64,000 bases of DNA from Bradyrhizobium sp. NDS-1 (GTDB lineage: Bacteria; Pseudomonadota; Alphaproteobacteria; Rhizobiales; Xanthobacteraceae), in NCBI RefSeq assembly GCF_032918005.1, contig NZ_CP136628.1, positions 1,969,501 through 2,033,500 of the forward strand, written 5' to 3'. Of this stretch, positions 8,976 through 17,527 are shown one piece after another. The notes beneath the pieces are model-generated. The model was given only the letters and a program-made list of their open reading frames with translations. It did no database searches and was not told the DNA's origin. Position 1 is the stretch's first letter. Each line of letters begins with the position of its first letter. A program made the translations under genes and the position numbers.

Positions 8976-9644
8976 TCAGGAGCGCTGCAGGATCAGGCTG
9001 AGCTCGAGCTCACGAAAGGCGAGGTAGTTGCGCCGGGTCCATTGGTGCAGCTCGGTCGAGGCATCCTTCTCCTGGCGCAGGTAGCCGGTGAAGGAGAAGT
9101 TCAATCGGTCGATATAGGTCTTGAGGAAGCCCGGCAGCGCGGGCAGGCGGAACAGCCGGCCGCCGGCCATCGCGGCCGGCAGCTCGCCGCGCACGACATG
9201 TTCGTTGTCGACCGTGATCAGGTTCATGCGCGGGATCTGCCCGCGCAGCGTCTCGTGGGCGCGGATCGAGACGCGGTCGGTGTCGGCGACGAACAGGATC
9301 TGAGGCGCGACATGGCGGCGCGCGGCCTCCTTCAACAGGCCGATCTCGTCGGTCATCTTGAAGAACTCGTCGAAGGCGTGGAAGCCGAGGTCGATCACCT
9401 TGGCAACGCCGTCATCGAGGATGACGCGGTCCATCAGCTGCATCTTGCCGTAGGTGTCGATCACGTCGGCCGTTTCGGTCACCTTCGGCAGATAGTCGAG
9501 CAGCGACGGCTCCTTCAGATTGACGTCGAAGGCCGCGACGTTGCCGTTCTTGAGCAGCAGGAATTCGCTGAGGAGCCGCGCCAGCAGGGTCTTTCCTACC
9601 TGCGGGCGGGGCGAACAGATGATGTAGACGGGTGTCGCGGGCAT
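8976..9644 (-). CDS. ParA/MinD-like P-loop ATPase, deviant Walker A (second of tandem pair)
   Basis: The 222-residue protein begins with MPATPVYIICSPRPQVGKT, a Walker A motif in the ParA/MinD position. The signature lysine of KGGVGKT is replaced (RPQVGKT), so the classical dimer-stimulated ATPase mechanism may be altered. A switch-like AFDVNLKEPSLLDYLP and a later LFVADTD follow. It looks paralogous to the next protein upstream (about 60 nt away, same strand), sharing the AFD-n-L segment and similar length. No parB or parS is adjacent. I do not recognise a named function; partitioning, polar localisation or nucleotide sensing are all possible. Confidence 0.7.
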   Translation of the reverse strand: MPATPVYIICSPRPQVGKTLLARLLSEFLLLKNGNVAAFDVNLKEPSLLDYLPKVTETADVIDTYGKMQLMDRVILDDGVAKVIDLGFHAFDEFFKMTDEIGLLKEAARRHVAPQILFVADTDRVSIRAHETLRGQIPRMNLITVDNEHVVRGELPAAMAGGRLFRLPALPGFLKTYIDRLNFSFTGYLRQEKDASTELHQWTRRNYLAFRELELSLILQRS

Positions 9645-9704
9645 CGACAGCTATATCAGGCCAACTCACCGCCCAATCCAGCCGTATCAGCCCCGGCTTC
9701 GCAA

Positions 9705-10457
9705 CTATTTTTCGCTGTTGCGGGTCGCGGATTTCGACCCGACGATGTCGGTCAGGCGGATCCGGTCGAACTCGCTCCAGACGTTGGCCAGCCAGTGCCG
9801 GACATAGCCGCGCAGAACGAACGAATAGTTCGCTGCCTCGTCGTTGATGCCCTTGTTGGCGACGAATTTCAGGAACGGAACGGAGGACACCTCGACCTGC
9901 TCATAGGCCATTTCGTTGAGCTTGGGGATGGTCAGCTCGGTCGCGTCCTTGATGCGGTTGAAATACGATTGGTAAGTCGCCTGGTCCCACTGGAAGAACT
10001 GGGTGTCGTTGATGAAGTTCTTGACCAGGAAATATTTTGCGCCGCCCATGAAGCCCGCGGTCTCGGCGATCTCGTCCAGCGAGGCGATCGAGGGGCCGAG
10101 GATGTGGAACACGGCAAAGGTGATTTGGCCGGCCTTGGCGGCGTCGAGGAAACCGATGTCGCGCAAGGAGGCGAGCGCCGGCGAGAGCAGGCCGGCGCGG
10201 ACGTCGATCACGGTGACCGACGGGCTCGTCGCGTTGAGCGTATCGAAGATCTTCATCTGATCGGCCGTCGTCGTCATGTCGACGATCTCGGTGATGTCAG
10301 GGTGGAAGCGCTTCAGGGTTCCGCGGGGCGACTCCGTGTCGAAGGCGCGCGTGGGCACGTTGTTGGCTGAGAAATAATCGAGCAAGGTCCGCGACACCGT
10401 GGTCTTGCCGACCCCGCCCTTGTCCGCGCCCACCACAACCACTGCCGGCTTTGCCAT
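9705..10457 (-). CDS. ParA/MinD-like P-loop ATPase (first of tandem pair)
   Basis: The 250-residue protein has a textbook deviant Walker A, VVGADKGGVGKTTVSR (about residues 8-23), with the signature lysine, and a Walker B-like VTVIDVRAG at about 81-89. This places it in the ParA/MinD/Mrp superfamily. It lacks the DNA-binding N-terminal helix of plasmid ParA and the C-terminal amphipathic helix of MinD is not obvious. A perfect 10-bp inverted repeat (10481-10502) lies 24 nt upstream of its start and may be its operator. The companion ATPase follows after 60 nt. Cargo and role are unknown. Confidence 0.75.
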   Translation of the reverse strand: MAKPAVVVVGADKGGVGKTTVSRTLLDYFSANNVPTRAFDTESPRGTLKRFHPDITEIVDMTTTADQMKIFDTLNATSPSVTVIDVRAGLLSPALASLRDIGFLDAAKAGQITFAVFHILGPSIASLDEIAETAGFMGGAKYFLVKNFINDTQFFQWDQATYQSYFNRIKDATELTIPKLNEMAYEQVEVSSVPFLKFVANKGINDEAANYSFVLRGYVRHWLANVWSEFDRIRLTDIVGSKSATRNSEK

Positions 10458-10480
10458 TGCTGTCCCCTAACGCGCGCCCC

Positions 10481-10502
10481 CCGATCGCGAGGTCGCGATC
10501 GG
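10481..10502. promoter_or_regulatory. Perfect 10-bp inverted repeat upstream of the ParA-like gene
   Basis: CCGATCGCGA (10481-10490), two bases, then TCGCGATCGG (10493-10502). It lies 24 nt upstream of the ParA-like start codon, on the side where an operator or the 5' leader would be. It does not match the chromosomal parS consensus. No T run follows, so a terminator role is unlikely. Confidence 0.55.
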
Positions 10503-10676
10503 CCGGGCCCCAAATCGATGTCCCGAGGATGGCCCCAAGGATGTCCCGAGTCTGCTGTTGGGCGCGAACATGGCAGAAACAAGGGAGAATTCAATTCCGC
10601 AGGCCGTCGATACGGCAATTCCGGAAGTTTTTCCCAAGCGCGGCGAAACTGCCGCGGATGGCGGGACATCGCGTGC

Positions 10677-11918
10677 CTAATGACGGCCCCAGGGGCCCAT
10701 GGAATTGCGGACCGGATTGCTGTTCGCGGTTCCGGAGGGGCCGGATGCAGGCACGGGCGGTGGAGCGGCGGGCTCGTCGGTATCGTCCCAGGGGCCATGA
10801 CGCGGCGGCGGGGCGTCCTGCTGGTCGGCTGGTGGCTCGGGCTCGTCCGTTTCCTCACTCGGCAGCAGCGGGCCTGGATCGCGGCCGCCGGCAAACTTGA
10901 CCAGTGCATCGACCCGGGACTGCACAGAAGGATGGGTTGCGAACAGGTCGGCAAAGCCCTCGCGGGGATTGTCGACGCAGAGCTCCATGACGGCCGAGGT
11001 CGCGCCGGGCAGCTCGCCGCGATTCTCGATCTTGCGCAGGGCCGAGATCATCGCATCGGGATCCTTGGTCAGCTCCACGGAGCCGGCGTCGGCGAGATAT
11101 TCGCGCGAGCGGGACAGCGCGAGCTTCACCACCTGGGACAGCAGCCAGGCCACCACGATCAGCACGATCGCGATGATGATCACGATCACCGCGCCGCCAC
11201 CGGAACTTTTTCCCTCGCTCGACGAGGAGGACGACCGCGACGAGGAGGAGGAGCCCGAGGACCATGAGCCGCCGGAGCCGGAGCTCCAATTGAGATTCGT
11301 GAACAGGCGGAAGAACAATTCGCCGAAGAAGCCGACCACGCCGGCGATGATGACGGCGACCACCATCAACTGTACGTCGCCGTTCTTGATGTGGGTCAGC
11401 TCGTGGCCGAGCACGGCCTCGATCTCCTTGTCATCAAGCGCATCGAGCAGACCCGTGGTGACGGTGATGGAATATTGCCTGGGATTGAGGCCGGTCGCGA
11501 ACGCGTTCAGTGCCGGGCTCTCCATGATCTTCAGCTTCGGCATGGTGATGCCGCGCGAGATGCAGAGGTTTTCGAGCAGATTGTAGAGCCGCGGCTCCTC
11601 CTGCCGGGTGACGCCGTGGCCACCGGTCACCGCATCGATCATCGACTGGTGGAAGAAATAGGCGATCACGATCCAGACCGCCGCCACGATTGTCGCAACG
11701 GGGGCAGCGATTTTCAGATCCTGGAAGGCGTGGCTCAGGTAGAAGGCGACGGTCCGGTTGCTGTCGATGAGAACTTCGGCGAGCAGCGCGCCGGCATAGA
11801 CCAGCACGTAGACCAGCACGTAGACCAGCACGTAGACCAGCATGAACAGGCCGGCGAGCAGCAGCATCGAACGAAACTTGTTCGAGGCGATATGCGTGTA
11901 GAGACCATACGCGGCCAT
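10677..11918 (-). CDS. M48 family membrane metalloprotease (HtpX-like)
   Basis: A 413-residue membrane zinc protease of the M48/HtpX type, which degrades damaged membrane proteins. It has a membrane helix at about 17-43, a second at about 72-92, the zinc site HELTH at about 174-178 with the third ligand expected in SREYLAD, and two further hydrophobic segments. A Ser/Gly-rich low-complexity stretch splits the catalytic domain, and the C-terminal tail of about 70 residues is rich in Pro, Glu and Asp. The first helix contains MLVY plus three VLVY, encoded by a 12-bp tandem repeat. LemA lies upstream on the same strand; LemA/M48 neighbours are common in bacteria. Confidence 0.88.
   Translation of the reverse strand: MAAYGLYTHIASNKFRSMLLLAGLFMLVYVLVYVLVYVLVYAGALLAEVLIDSNRTVAFYLSHAFQDLKIAAPVATIVAAVWIVIAYFFHQSMIDAVTGGHGVTRQEEPRLYNLLENLCISRGITMPKLKIMESPALNAFATGLNPRQYSITVTTGLLDALDDKEIEAVLGHELTHIKNGDVQLMVVAVIIAGVVGFFGELFFRLFTNLNWSSGSGGSWSSGSSSSSRSSSSSSEGKSSGGGAVIVIIIAIVLIVVAWLLSQVVKLALSRSREYLADAGSVELTKDPDAMISALRKIENRGELPGATSAVMELCVDNPREGFADLFATHPSVQSRVDALVKFAGGRDPGPLLPSEETDEPEPPADQQDAPPPRHGPWDDTDEPAAPPPVPASGPSGTANSNPVRNSMGPWGRH
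11796..11843. repeat. 12-bp tandem repeat, four units, within the M48 protease gene
   Basis: Four units of (G/A)TAGACCAGCA(C/T) run without interruption. They differ only at the first base of the first unit and the last base of the last unit. On the coding strand they encode MLVY followed by three VLVY in the first membrane helix. Unit gain or loss would stay in frame. Confidence 0.95.
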
Positions 11919-11937
11919 GACGCGTCTTTATCAAAAT

Positions 11938-12021
11938 CCGTCGTTCCGGGGCGCGCCGAAGGCGTGAACCCGGAACCTCGAGATTCCGGGTTCGATGCTA
12001 CGCATCGCCCCGGAATGACGG
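11938..12021. repeat. Palindromic intergenic repeat, CGTCATTCCGGGG family
   Basis: The left end CCGTCGTTCCGGGGCG pairs with the right end CGCCCCGGAATGACGG with one wobble. An inner pair, GAACCCGGAA / TTCCGGGTTC, forms a second stem. It fills the gap between lemA and the M48 gene. Confidence 0.85.
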
Positions 12022-12048
12022 AAAGAAATGATGGGCATGCTCAAGCAA

Positions 12049-12609
12049 TCAGAACTTCACCTGCGGTGTCGCCTCGACCTCGGTGCGGCTGGCGCCGAGA
12101 TCGAAGAAGTCCTTCCTGGTGAAGCCGAACATGCCTGCGAACAGCGCGGCAGGCAGCTGCTGGATGCCGGTGTTGTATTCCTGGACCGCGTTGTTGAAGA
12201 AGCGGCGGCTCGCCGCGATCTTGTTCTCGAGGTCGGAGAGCTCGGATGCGAGCTGCTGGAAATTGGCGTTGGCCTTGAGATCCGGATAGGCCTCCGAGAG
12301 CGCGATCAGCCGGCCGAGCGCACCCGAGAGCTGGTTCTCCGCGGCGGATACCTGCGACGGCCCCTGGGCTGACATCGCCGAATTGCGCGCCTTGATGACG
12401 TCGTCGAGCGTGCCGCGTTCGTGCGAGGCATAGCCCTTCACGGTCTCGACCAGGTTCGGGATCAGATCGTGACGCTGCTTGAGCTGCACGTCGATGTCGG
12501 CAAAGGCCTGGCCGACGCGTTGGCTCAGCGCCACCAGGCGGTTATAGGCGCTGAAGGCGAACAGCGCGAGGACGACGATGACGCCGAGAACGATCCAGCC
12601 GGTCGACAT
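12049..12609 (-). CDS. LemA family protein
   Basis: A 186-residue LemA family protein: one N-terminal membrane helix (about 4-22, IVLGVIVVLALFAFSAYN) followed by a helical domain facing the other side. The family marks NRLVALSQRV, RHDLIPNLVETVKGYA and IAASRRFFNNAVQEYN are clear. The biochemical function of LemA proteins is unsettled. The ATG at 12609 has AGGAG at good spacing, which fixes the start against the longer open frame. The M48 protease follows on the same strand, consistent with a membrane quality-control pair, although the repeat between them could separate the transcripts. Confidence 0.9.
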   Translation of the reverse strand: MSTGWIVLGVIVVLALFAFSAYNRLVALSQRVGQAFADIDVQLKQRHDLIPNLVETVKGYASHERGTLDDVIKARNSAMSAQGPSQVSAAENQLSGALGRLIALSEAYPDLKANANFQQLASELSDLENKIAASRRFFNNAVQEYNTGIQQLPAALFAGMFGFTRKDFFDLGASRTEVEATPQVKF

Positions 12610-12746
12610 GGAGAACTCCTGAAGAGGGAAGAAGGCGGGTGCTAGGGTAGACCAAATTGGCGTGGAGCGAGAGCCCGTCGCGGAGGGGAGGTAGGATTTG
12701 GTCTGACGAGGAGCCATCCGAGTTCAAGCCGAAGGCCTGAACGGGG

Positions 12747-13724
12747 TTAACTTTCGGCAACAACCGCGTCGCCCCAGCGCCAACGCCGGGCGCTTGCATA
12801 GGCCGGCTTGTCGCGGCGCGGGATTTTCGTCAGCGCGACGCTGCTCTCGGTACAGAGCTTGGCCGTGATCTCGGCCTTGCCGACATCCGGCGGCGCCAGC
12901 ACGCGCGCGGCGCGGCTCTCGGGCGCCGTGCGGGTCAGGGCGACGTAGATGAAGCGCTCGTCCTCGAACGGCACCTCGGCCCCCTTGATCTGGCGGTGCG
13001 CCTGCGAGCGCGGCAGGCGCTGGGAGAAATGGCACCAGTCGGGCGCGAGGAGCGGACAGGGCCTTTCGTGCGGGCAGGGTGCGGCGACGTAAGCGCCGGC
13101 CGTGACCAGCTGCTGGCGCAGCGCGAGGATGCGGGCATAGCCCGCGGGCGTGCCGGGCTCGATCACGAGCAGGGCGTGGCGTGCTTTCGCCCACATCGCC
13201 TGGGCGAGCTTGCGCTGATCGCTCTCGCTGAGTTCGCCGATGATGTAGCTGGCGATGACGAGATCAGCTTGCGAGACTTCAGCGAGGTTGCCGCCGGCAT
13301 CGCCCGGCAGATAGCGACACTCTCCAAGACGCGTGCTGTCGCGCGCGAGGTCGAGCGCCAGCCGGCTCAGCGTGGCGTTGGCGTCGAGCAGGGTGAAATC
13401 CTGCAGCGACGGGAAGGCTTCCGCGGCCGCCCAGCTCGCGGTACCCGGGCCCGCGCCGACGTCGAGCAACGTTTCCGGGGCGAGGTCTGGTGCGATCTCG
13501 GTCAGCGCGTTCAAGCTGGCGGCCACGGCCGCGTAGGTCGCCGGCATGCGCGCGAGGGCATAGGCGAGGCCATCAGCCTCGGACTTGATCGTGCCGGACG
13601 TACCGCCTGCGCGGTAGGTGGTCGAGATCTTCTGCGAGCGCTGTGCCGCGTCGGTGCGCGAGAAGCACTGCAGCTTGCCGTCGAGTGCGGCTTTCAATTC
13701 GGCGGGGAGGGTGGGGGAGATCAT
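12747..13724 (-). CDS. Rsm22-like small-subunit rRNA methyltransferase family protein
   Basis: The 325-residue protein matches the Rsm22/mS35-type methyltransferase-like family linked to the small ribosomal subunit. The SAM-binding motif I is LLDVGAGPGTASW at about 85-97. A cysteine cluster CPHERPCPLLAPDWC is typical of the family and may bind metal. Alphaproteobacteria carry this gene as the relative of the mitochondrial protein; a catalytic target is not established. It lies downstream of smc on the same strand, separated by a palindromic repeat, so it probably has its own promoter. Confidence 0.82.
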   Translation of the reverse strand: MISPTLPAELKAALDGKLQCFSRTDAAQRSQKISTTYRAGGTSGTIKSEADGLAYALARMPATYAAVAASLNALTEIAPDLAPETLLDVGAGPGTASWAAAEAFPSLQDFTLLDANATLSRLALDLARDSTRLGECRYLPGDAGGNLAEVSQADLVIASYIIGELSESDQRKLAQAMWAKARHALLVIEPGTPAGYARILALRQQLVTAGAYVAAPCPHERPCPLLAPDWCHFSQRLPRSQAHRQIKGAEVPFEDERFIYVALTRTAPESRAARVLAPPDVGKAEITAKLCTESSVALTKIPRRDKPAYASARRWRWGDAVVAES

Positions 13725-13734
13725 CTATGCCCAC

Positions 13735-13839
13735 CGTCATTCCGGGGCGATGCGCAGCATCGAACCCGGAATCCATCGCGCGGCAGACTCGGTCGAGAAA
13801 TGGATTCCAGGTTCTCGCTGCGCGAGCCCCGGAATGACA
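13735..13839. repeat. Palindromic intergenic repeat, CGTCATTCCGGGG family
   Basis: CGTCATTCCGGGGC (from 13735) pairs with GCCCCGGAATGAC (ending 13838), with inner GGAATCCAT / ATGGATTCC arms. It occupies the gap between smc and the Rsm22-like gene. Confidence 0.88.
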
Positions 13840-13845
13840 GCCACG

Positions 13846-16800
13846 TCAAGCCACGTTCTGGTCGAGGATGTCCACGGCCTCTGACAGGCTTACCGACACC
13901 AGTTGCGACACGCCGCGCTCGGCCATGGTGACGCCGAACAGACGGTTCATCCGCGCCATCGTGATCGGGTTGTGCGTGATGATGATGAAGCGCGTATCGG
14001 TCGAGCCGGTCATCTCGTGCAAGAGGTTGCAGTAGCGTTCGACGTTGTGGTCGTCGAGCGGCGCGTCGACTTCGTCCAGCACGCAGATCGGCGAAGGGTT
14101 AGTCAAGAACACCGCGAAGATCAGCGCCATGGCGGTCAGCGCCTGCTCGCCGCCCGAGAGCAGCGACAGCGTCTGCGGCTTCTTGCCCGGGGGCTTTGCG
14201 ATGATTTCGAGACCGGCTTCGAGCGGGTCGTCGCTCTCGATCAGATGCAGCGCGGCTTCGCCGCCGCCGAACAGCTCGACGAACAGGCGCTTGAAGTGGT
14301 TGTTGACGACCTCAAACGAGGTCAGAAGCCGCTCGCGCGCCTCCTTGTTGAGGCTCTGGATGCCCTGGCGCAGCCGCTTGATGGCTTCGACCAGGTCGTC
14401 GCGCTCGGTGACCAAACCGGTGTGCTGGGTCTCGACCTCGCGCAGCTCTTCCTCGGCGCGCAAATTGACGGCGCCGAGGCGCTCGCGGTCGCGGCGCATC
14501 TTTTCGAGATCTTCCTCGATGTCGTGCAGCGGCGGCAGCTCGGCACCGGGCTCGAGCTCGGCGAGACCGGCGACGGCCTGCGGCTCGACCTCGAGCATGT
14601 CGCGGATCTCGCGCTCGATGTCCTCGAGCCGGCGCCGCGCGCCTTCCATGCGCTCCTCGGCGCGGGCGGTGGCCTCGCGCGAGCTGGAGAGCGCCTCGAG
14701 GGTCAGCTTGGCAACGCGGTCGGTCTCGGCCATCGCGGTCTCCGCGGTGGCAAGCGCGTCGGCGGCCATGCGGCGGTCGTTTTCGGCGTATTCGATCTCG
14801 GTGATCAGCGCGCTGCGCTTCTCGGCGAACACTTGCGGCGCGTTTTCGAGCTCGCTGCGCTCGATCGTGAGCTCGGCGATGCGAGCCTGGATGGTGTCGA
14901 TATGAGAGGCCGCGCTCTCCTTGCGGTTCTGCCACTCGTTGCGCTCGGCCAGGATCGCCTGCACGCGGCGATCGGCGAGCTCGGCTTCACGGGCCAGCGC
15001 CTGCGCCTCGGCGCGGACCTGGGCGGCCATGCGGCGATGGCCTTCGATGTCGCTGCGGACGGCGGCGAGACGGGTCTCGGTATCCTCGCTCGACGGCAGC
15101 TCGGAGATGCCGGCTTCGGCATATTCATAGGCAGCTTCGGCTTCGGCACGGTCGGCGGCGAGGCGGCTGTGCGCTTCCGACAGCGTTGCCTTGCGTGCGG
15201 CGTGGCGGCTGATCTCTCGCTCGGCATTGGCATGGCGCTCGCGCGCGACGTTGAGCTCGCGCTGCGCGGCGCGCCAGGCTTCGCGGCTCGCGCCTTCGGT
15301 GCTGGCCGCCATCTGCAGCTCGGACTCGGCGTTCTCCAGCTCCTGGCGCTTGATCTGCGCGTCGATGCGGGCCTGCTCCAGCTCGTTCTCGATGTCGACG
15401 AGACGAGCGCGCTCGGCAAGGCGCCGCGCGGCACCGGTCGGGGCGTGAGCGGCCGCGACAAAGCCGTCCCAGCGCCAGACGTCCCCCTCGGGCGAGACCA
15501 GCCGCTGGCCGGTCTTGAGCTGCGAGACCAGCTCGGCGCCGCGCTCGCGCGGCACCACACCGATCTGGGCCAGGCGGCGCGCCAGCTCGGCCGGCGCCTG
15601 CACGTGGTTTGCGAGCGGGGTGACGCCTTCGGGCAGCTCCGGATCGGCCTCGGTGTGTCCGACATTGGTCCAGCGCATCGGCGCCGACGGATCGACCGGC
15701 GCGTCGAGATCGTCGCCGAGCGCGGCGCCGATGGCTTTTTCGAAGCCCTTGTCGACGGTGATGCCGTCGATGATCGGCGGCCACAGATTCTTGGTTTCGC
15801 CGTTGAGAATCTTGGAGATCGTGCGCGCCTCGGTTTCGAGCCGCTGCGCGCGCTTGTCGGCCTCGACCAGCGGCGAGCGCGAAGATTCCAGCGTCTGGCG
15901 CGCCGCGACGTGCGCGGCTTCGCTGGCCTGCGCCGCGGCCTCCGAGGCCGCCAGCGTCTGCTCGGCGGTCTCGACCGCGGCCGTCAGCTCGTCGAGATCG
16001 CCGAAGCCGCCGGTCTCGGCGGCAAGCTTCTGCTCTTCCGCGGCAACATTCGCGATCTCCTGGTCGAGCCGGGCAAGCTTGTCGCGGTGGGTGCGGACGT
16101 TGGCTTCGAGTTGATTGCGCTTGGCGGTGAGGTCGGCGAGCGCGGTGGTGAGCTCGGCGAATTGCTGCTCGGTCTCGGTCAGCACCGCTTCGGCTTCGCC
16201 GACGCGCTCGTCGACGCCGGAACGCTTCTCGACGCGCGACTTGATCTCTTCCTTCAGCTCGGAATCTTCGGTGTCGAGCCGCTGCAGCGCGACGTCGGCA
16301 TCCATGGTCTGCTGCTGGGCGCGGGAGATGTCGCCTTCGAACTGGGCGAGGCGGCGCTCGAGTTCGGCGACGCGTTCCTTGGCGCGCTCTTCCTCGCGGT
16401 CGAGCAGCTCGCGGGCATTGGTCAGGCGCTGCAGCCCGGCAGCGGCGCGCGCTTCGGCATCGCGCAGCGCCGGCATTTCGGCGGCGCGGATCGCCTGGAT
16501 GCGGGCGGCTTCGGCCTGGTGCTGGGTGCGCTCGGCCATCTCGCGGACGGCGAGATCGTGGGTCTGGCCGGATTCGTTGACGTCGGCATGGGCGCCGATC
16601 CAGCGCAGATGGAACAGGGTGGCTTCGGCCTTGCGGACCTTGGCGGCGACCTCGCGATAGCGCACCGCCTGGCGGGCCTGCTTCTTCAGGCCTTCCATCT
16701 GCCCTGCAAGCTGGCCGATCACGTCCTCGACACGGGTGAGGTTGGTTTCAGCCGCCTTCAGCCGCAGCTCGGCTTCATGGCGGCGCGCGTGCAGGCCGGC

Positions 16801-17310
16801 GACGCCGGCGGCGTCTTCCAGCACGCGGCGGCGCTGCTCGGGCTTGGCCTGGATGATCTCGCCGATCTTGCCCTGGTGGACGAGCGCCGGCGAACGCGCG
16901 CCGGTGGCGGCATCCGCGAACAGGATTTGCACGTCGCGGGCGCGCACGTCGCGACCGTTGATGCGGTAGACCGAGCCCGCTTCGCGCTCGATGCGGCGGG
17001 AGATTTCGAGGAGCTGGCTGTCGTTCATCGCCGCCGGCGCGGTGCGATCGGCGTTGTCGATCGTCATCGTCACTTCGGCATGGTTGCGCGCGGGGCGGTT
17101 GCCGGAGCCGGCGAAGATCACCGCGTCCATGTCGGCGGCGCGCAAGCTCTTGTAGGAGGTCTCGCCCATCGCCCAGCGCAGCGCCTCGACGAGATTCGAC
17201 TTGCCGCAGCCGTTGGGGCCGACCACGCCGGTCAGGCCGGGCTCGATGACGAAGTCGGTCGGCTCAACGAAGGACTTGAAGCCGTGAAGGCGCAGGCGGG
17301 TGATTTTCAT
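13846..17310 (-). CDS. smc: Chromosome segregation protein SMC
   Basis: SMC is the ATPase of the bacterial condensin. It loads near parS/ParB and aligns chromosome arms. The 1154-residue protein has the N-terminal Walker A GPNGCGKSN (31-39), two long coiled-coil arms rich in Glu, Ala and Arg, a central hinge around residues 500-650, then the C-terminal signature LLSGGEQALTAMAL and Walker B CVLDEVDAPLDDHN. I start at MKITRLRLHGFKSF (17310), the family consensus, rather than two codons upstream. The kleisin partners ScpA and ScpB are not in this window. The antisense strand also has an 1161-codon open frame, which is a codon-bias shadow. Confidence 0.97.
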   Translation of the reverse strand: MKITRLRLHGFKSFVEPTDFVIEPGLTGVVGPNGCGKSNLVEALRWAMGETSYKSLRAADMDAVIFAGSGNRPARNHAEVTMTIDNADRTAPAAMNDSQLLEISRRIEREAGSVYRINGRDVRARDVQILFADAATGARSPALVHQGKIGEIIQAKPEQRRRVLEDAAGVAGLHARRHEAELRLKAAETNLTRVEDVIGQLAGQMEGLKKQARQAVRYREVAAKVRKAEATLFHLRWIGAHADVNESGQTHDLAVREMAERTQHQAEAARIQAIRAAEMPALRDAEARAAAGLQRLTNARELLDREEERAKERVAELERRLAQFEGDISRAQQQTMDADVALQRLDTEDSELKEEIKSRVEKRSGVDERVGEAEAVLTETEQQFAELTTALADLTAKRNQLEANVRTHRDKLARLDQEIANVAAEEQKLAAETGGFGDLDELTAAVETAEQTLAASEAAAQASEAAHVAARQTLESSRSPLVEADKRAQRLETEARTISKILNGETKNLWPPIIDGITVDKGFEKAIGAALGDDLDAPVDPSAPMRWTNVGHTEADPELPEGVTPLANHVQAPAELARRLAQIGVVPRERGAELVSQLKTGQRLVSPEGDVWRWDGFVAAAHAPTGAARRLAERARLVDIENELEQARIDAQIKRQELENAESELQMAASTEGASREAWRAAQRELNVARERHANAEREISRHAARKATLSEAHSRLAADRAEAEAAYEYAEAGISELPSSEDTETRLAAVRSDIEGHRRMAAQVRAEAQALAREAELADRRVQAILAERNEWQNRKESAASHIDTIQARIAELTIERSELENAPQVFAEKRSALITEIEYAENDRRMAADALATAETAMAETDRVAKLTLEALSSSREATARAEERMEGARRRLEDIEREIRDMLEVEPQAVAGLAELEPGAELPPLHDIEEDLEKMRRDRERLGAVNLRAEEELREVETQHTGLVTERDDLVEAIKRLRQGIQSLNKEARERLLTSFEVVNNHFKRLFVELFGGGEAALHLIESDDPLEAGLEIIAKPPGKKPQTLSLLSGGEQALTAMALIFAVFLTNPSPICVLDEVDAPLDDHNVERYCNLLHEMTGSTDTRFIIITHNPITMARMNRLFGVTMAERGVSQLVSVSLSEAVDILDQNVA

Positions 17311-17527
17311 AAGCACGCATCTCTGTTGGCAGGCGCGAATCCCCCTGCCGGGACAATACCATGGAAGGCAATGTCGCTCTCTGGGTGAGTCGCGCGAGGC
17401 GCCTCATGCGGCTGGACAATGGCCGCGGTGTGCCGTGAGGGCAACCGGCGAAAGCCGCTTTTCCCAAGGGATTTATGCCGGGAAAGATACGGCCTCAGAT
17501 GCGCGAATCAGGATTGTCGCGCGCGAA

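Noticed and set aside
10570..10680. 36-codon plus-strand frame between the ParA-like and M48 genes
   Set aside because: No ribosome site and it overlaps the convergent M48 stop; no sign of a conserved domain.
13903..17388. 1161-codon plus-strand open frame antisense to smc
   Set aside because: High-GC codon bias leaves antisense frames open; the minus strand encodes an intact SMC with both Walker motifs.
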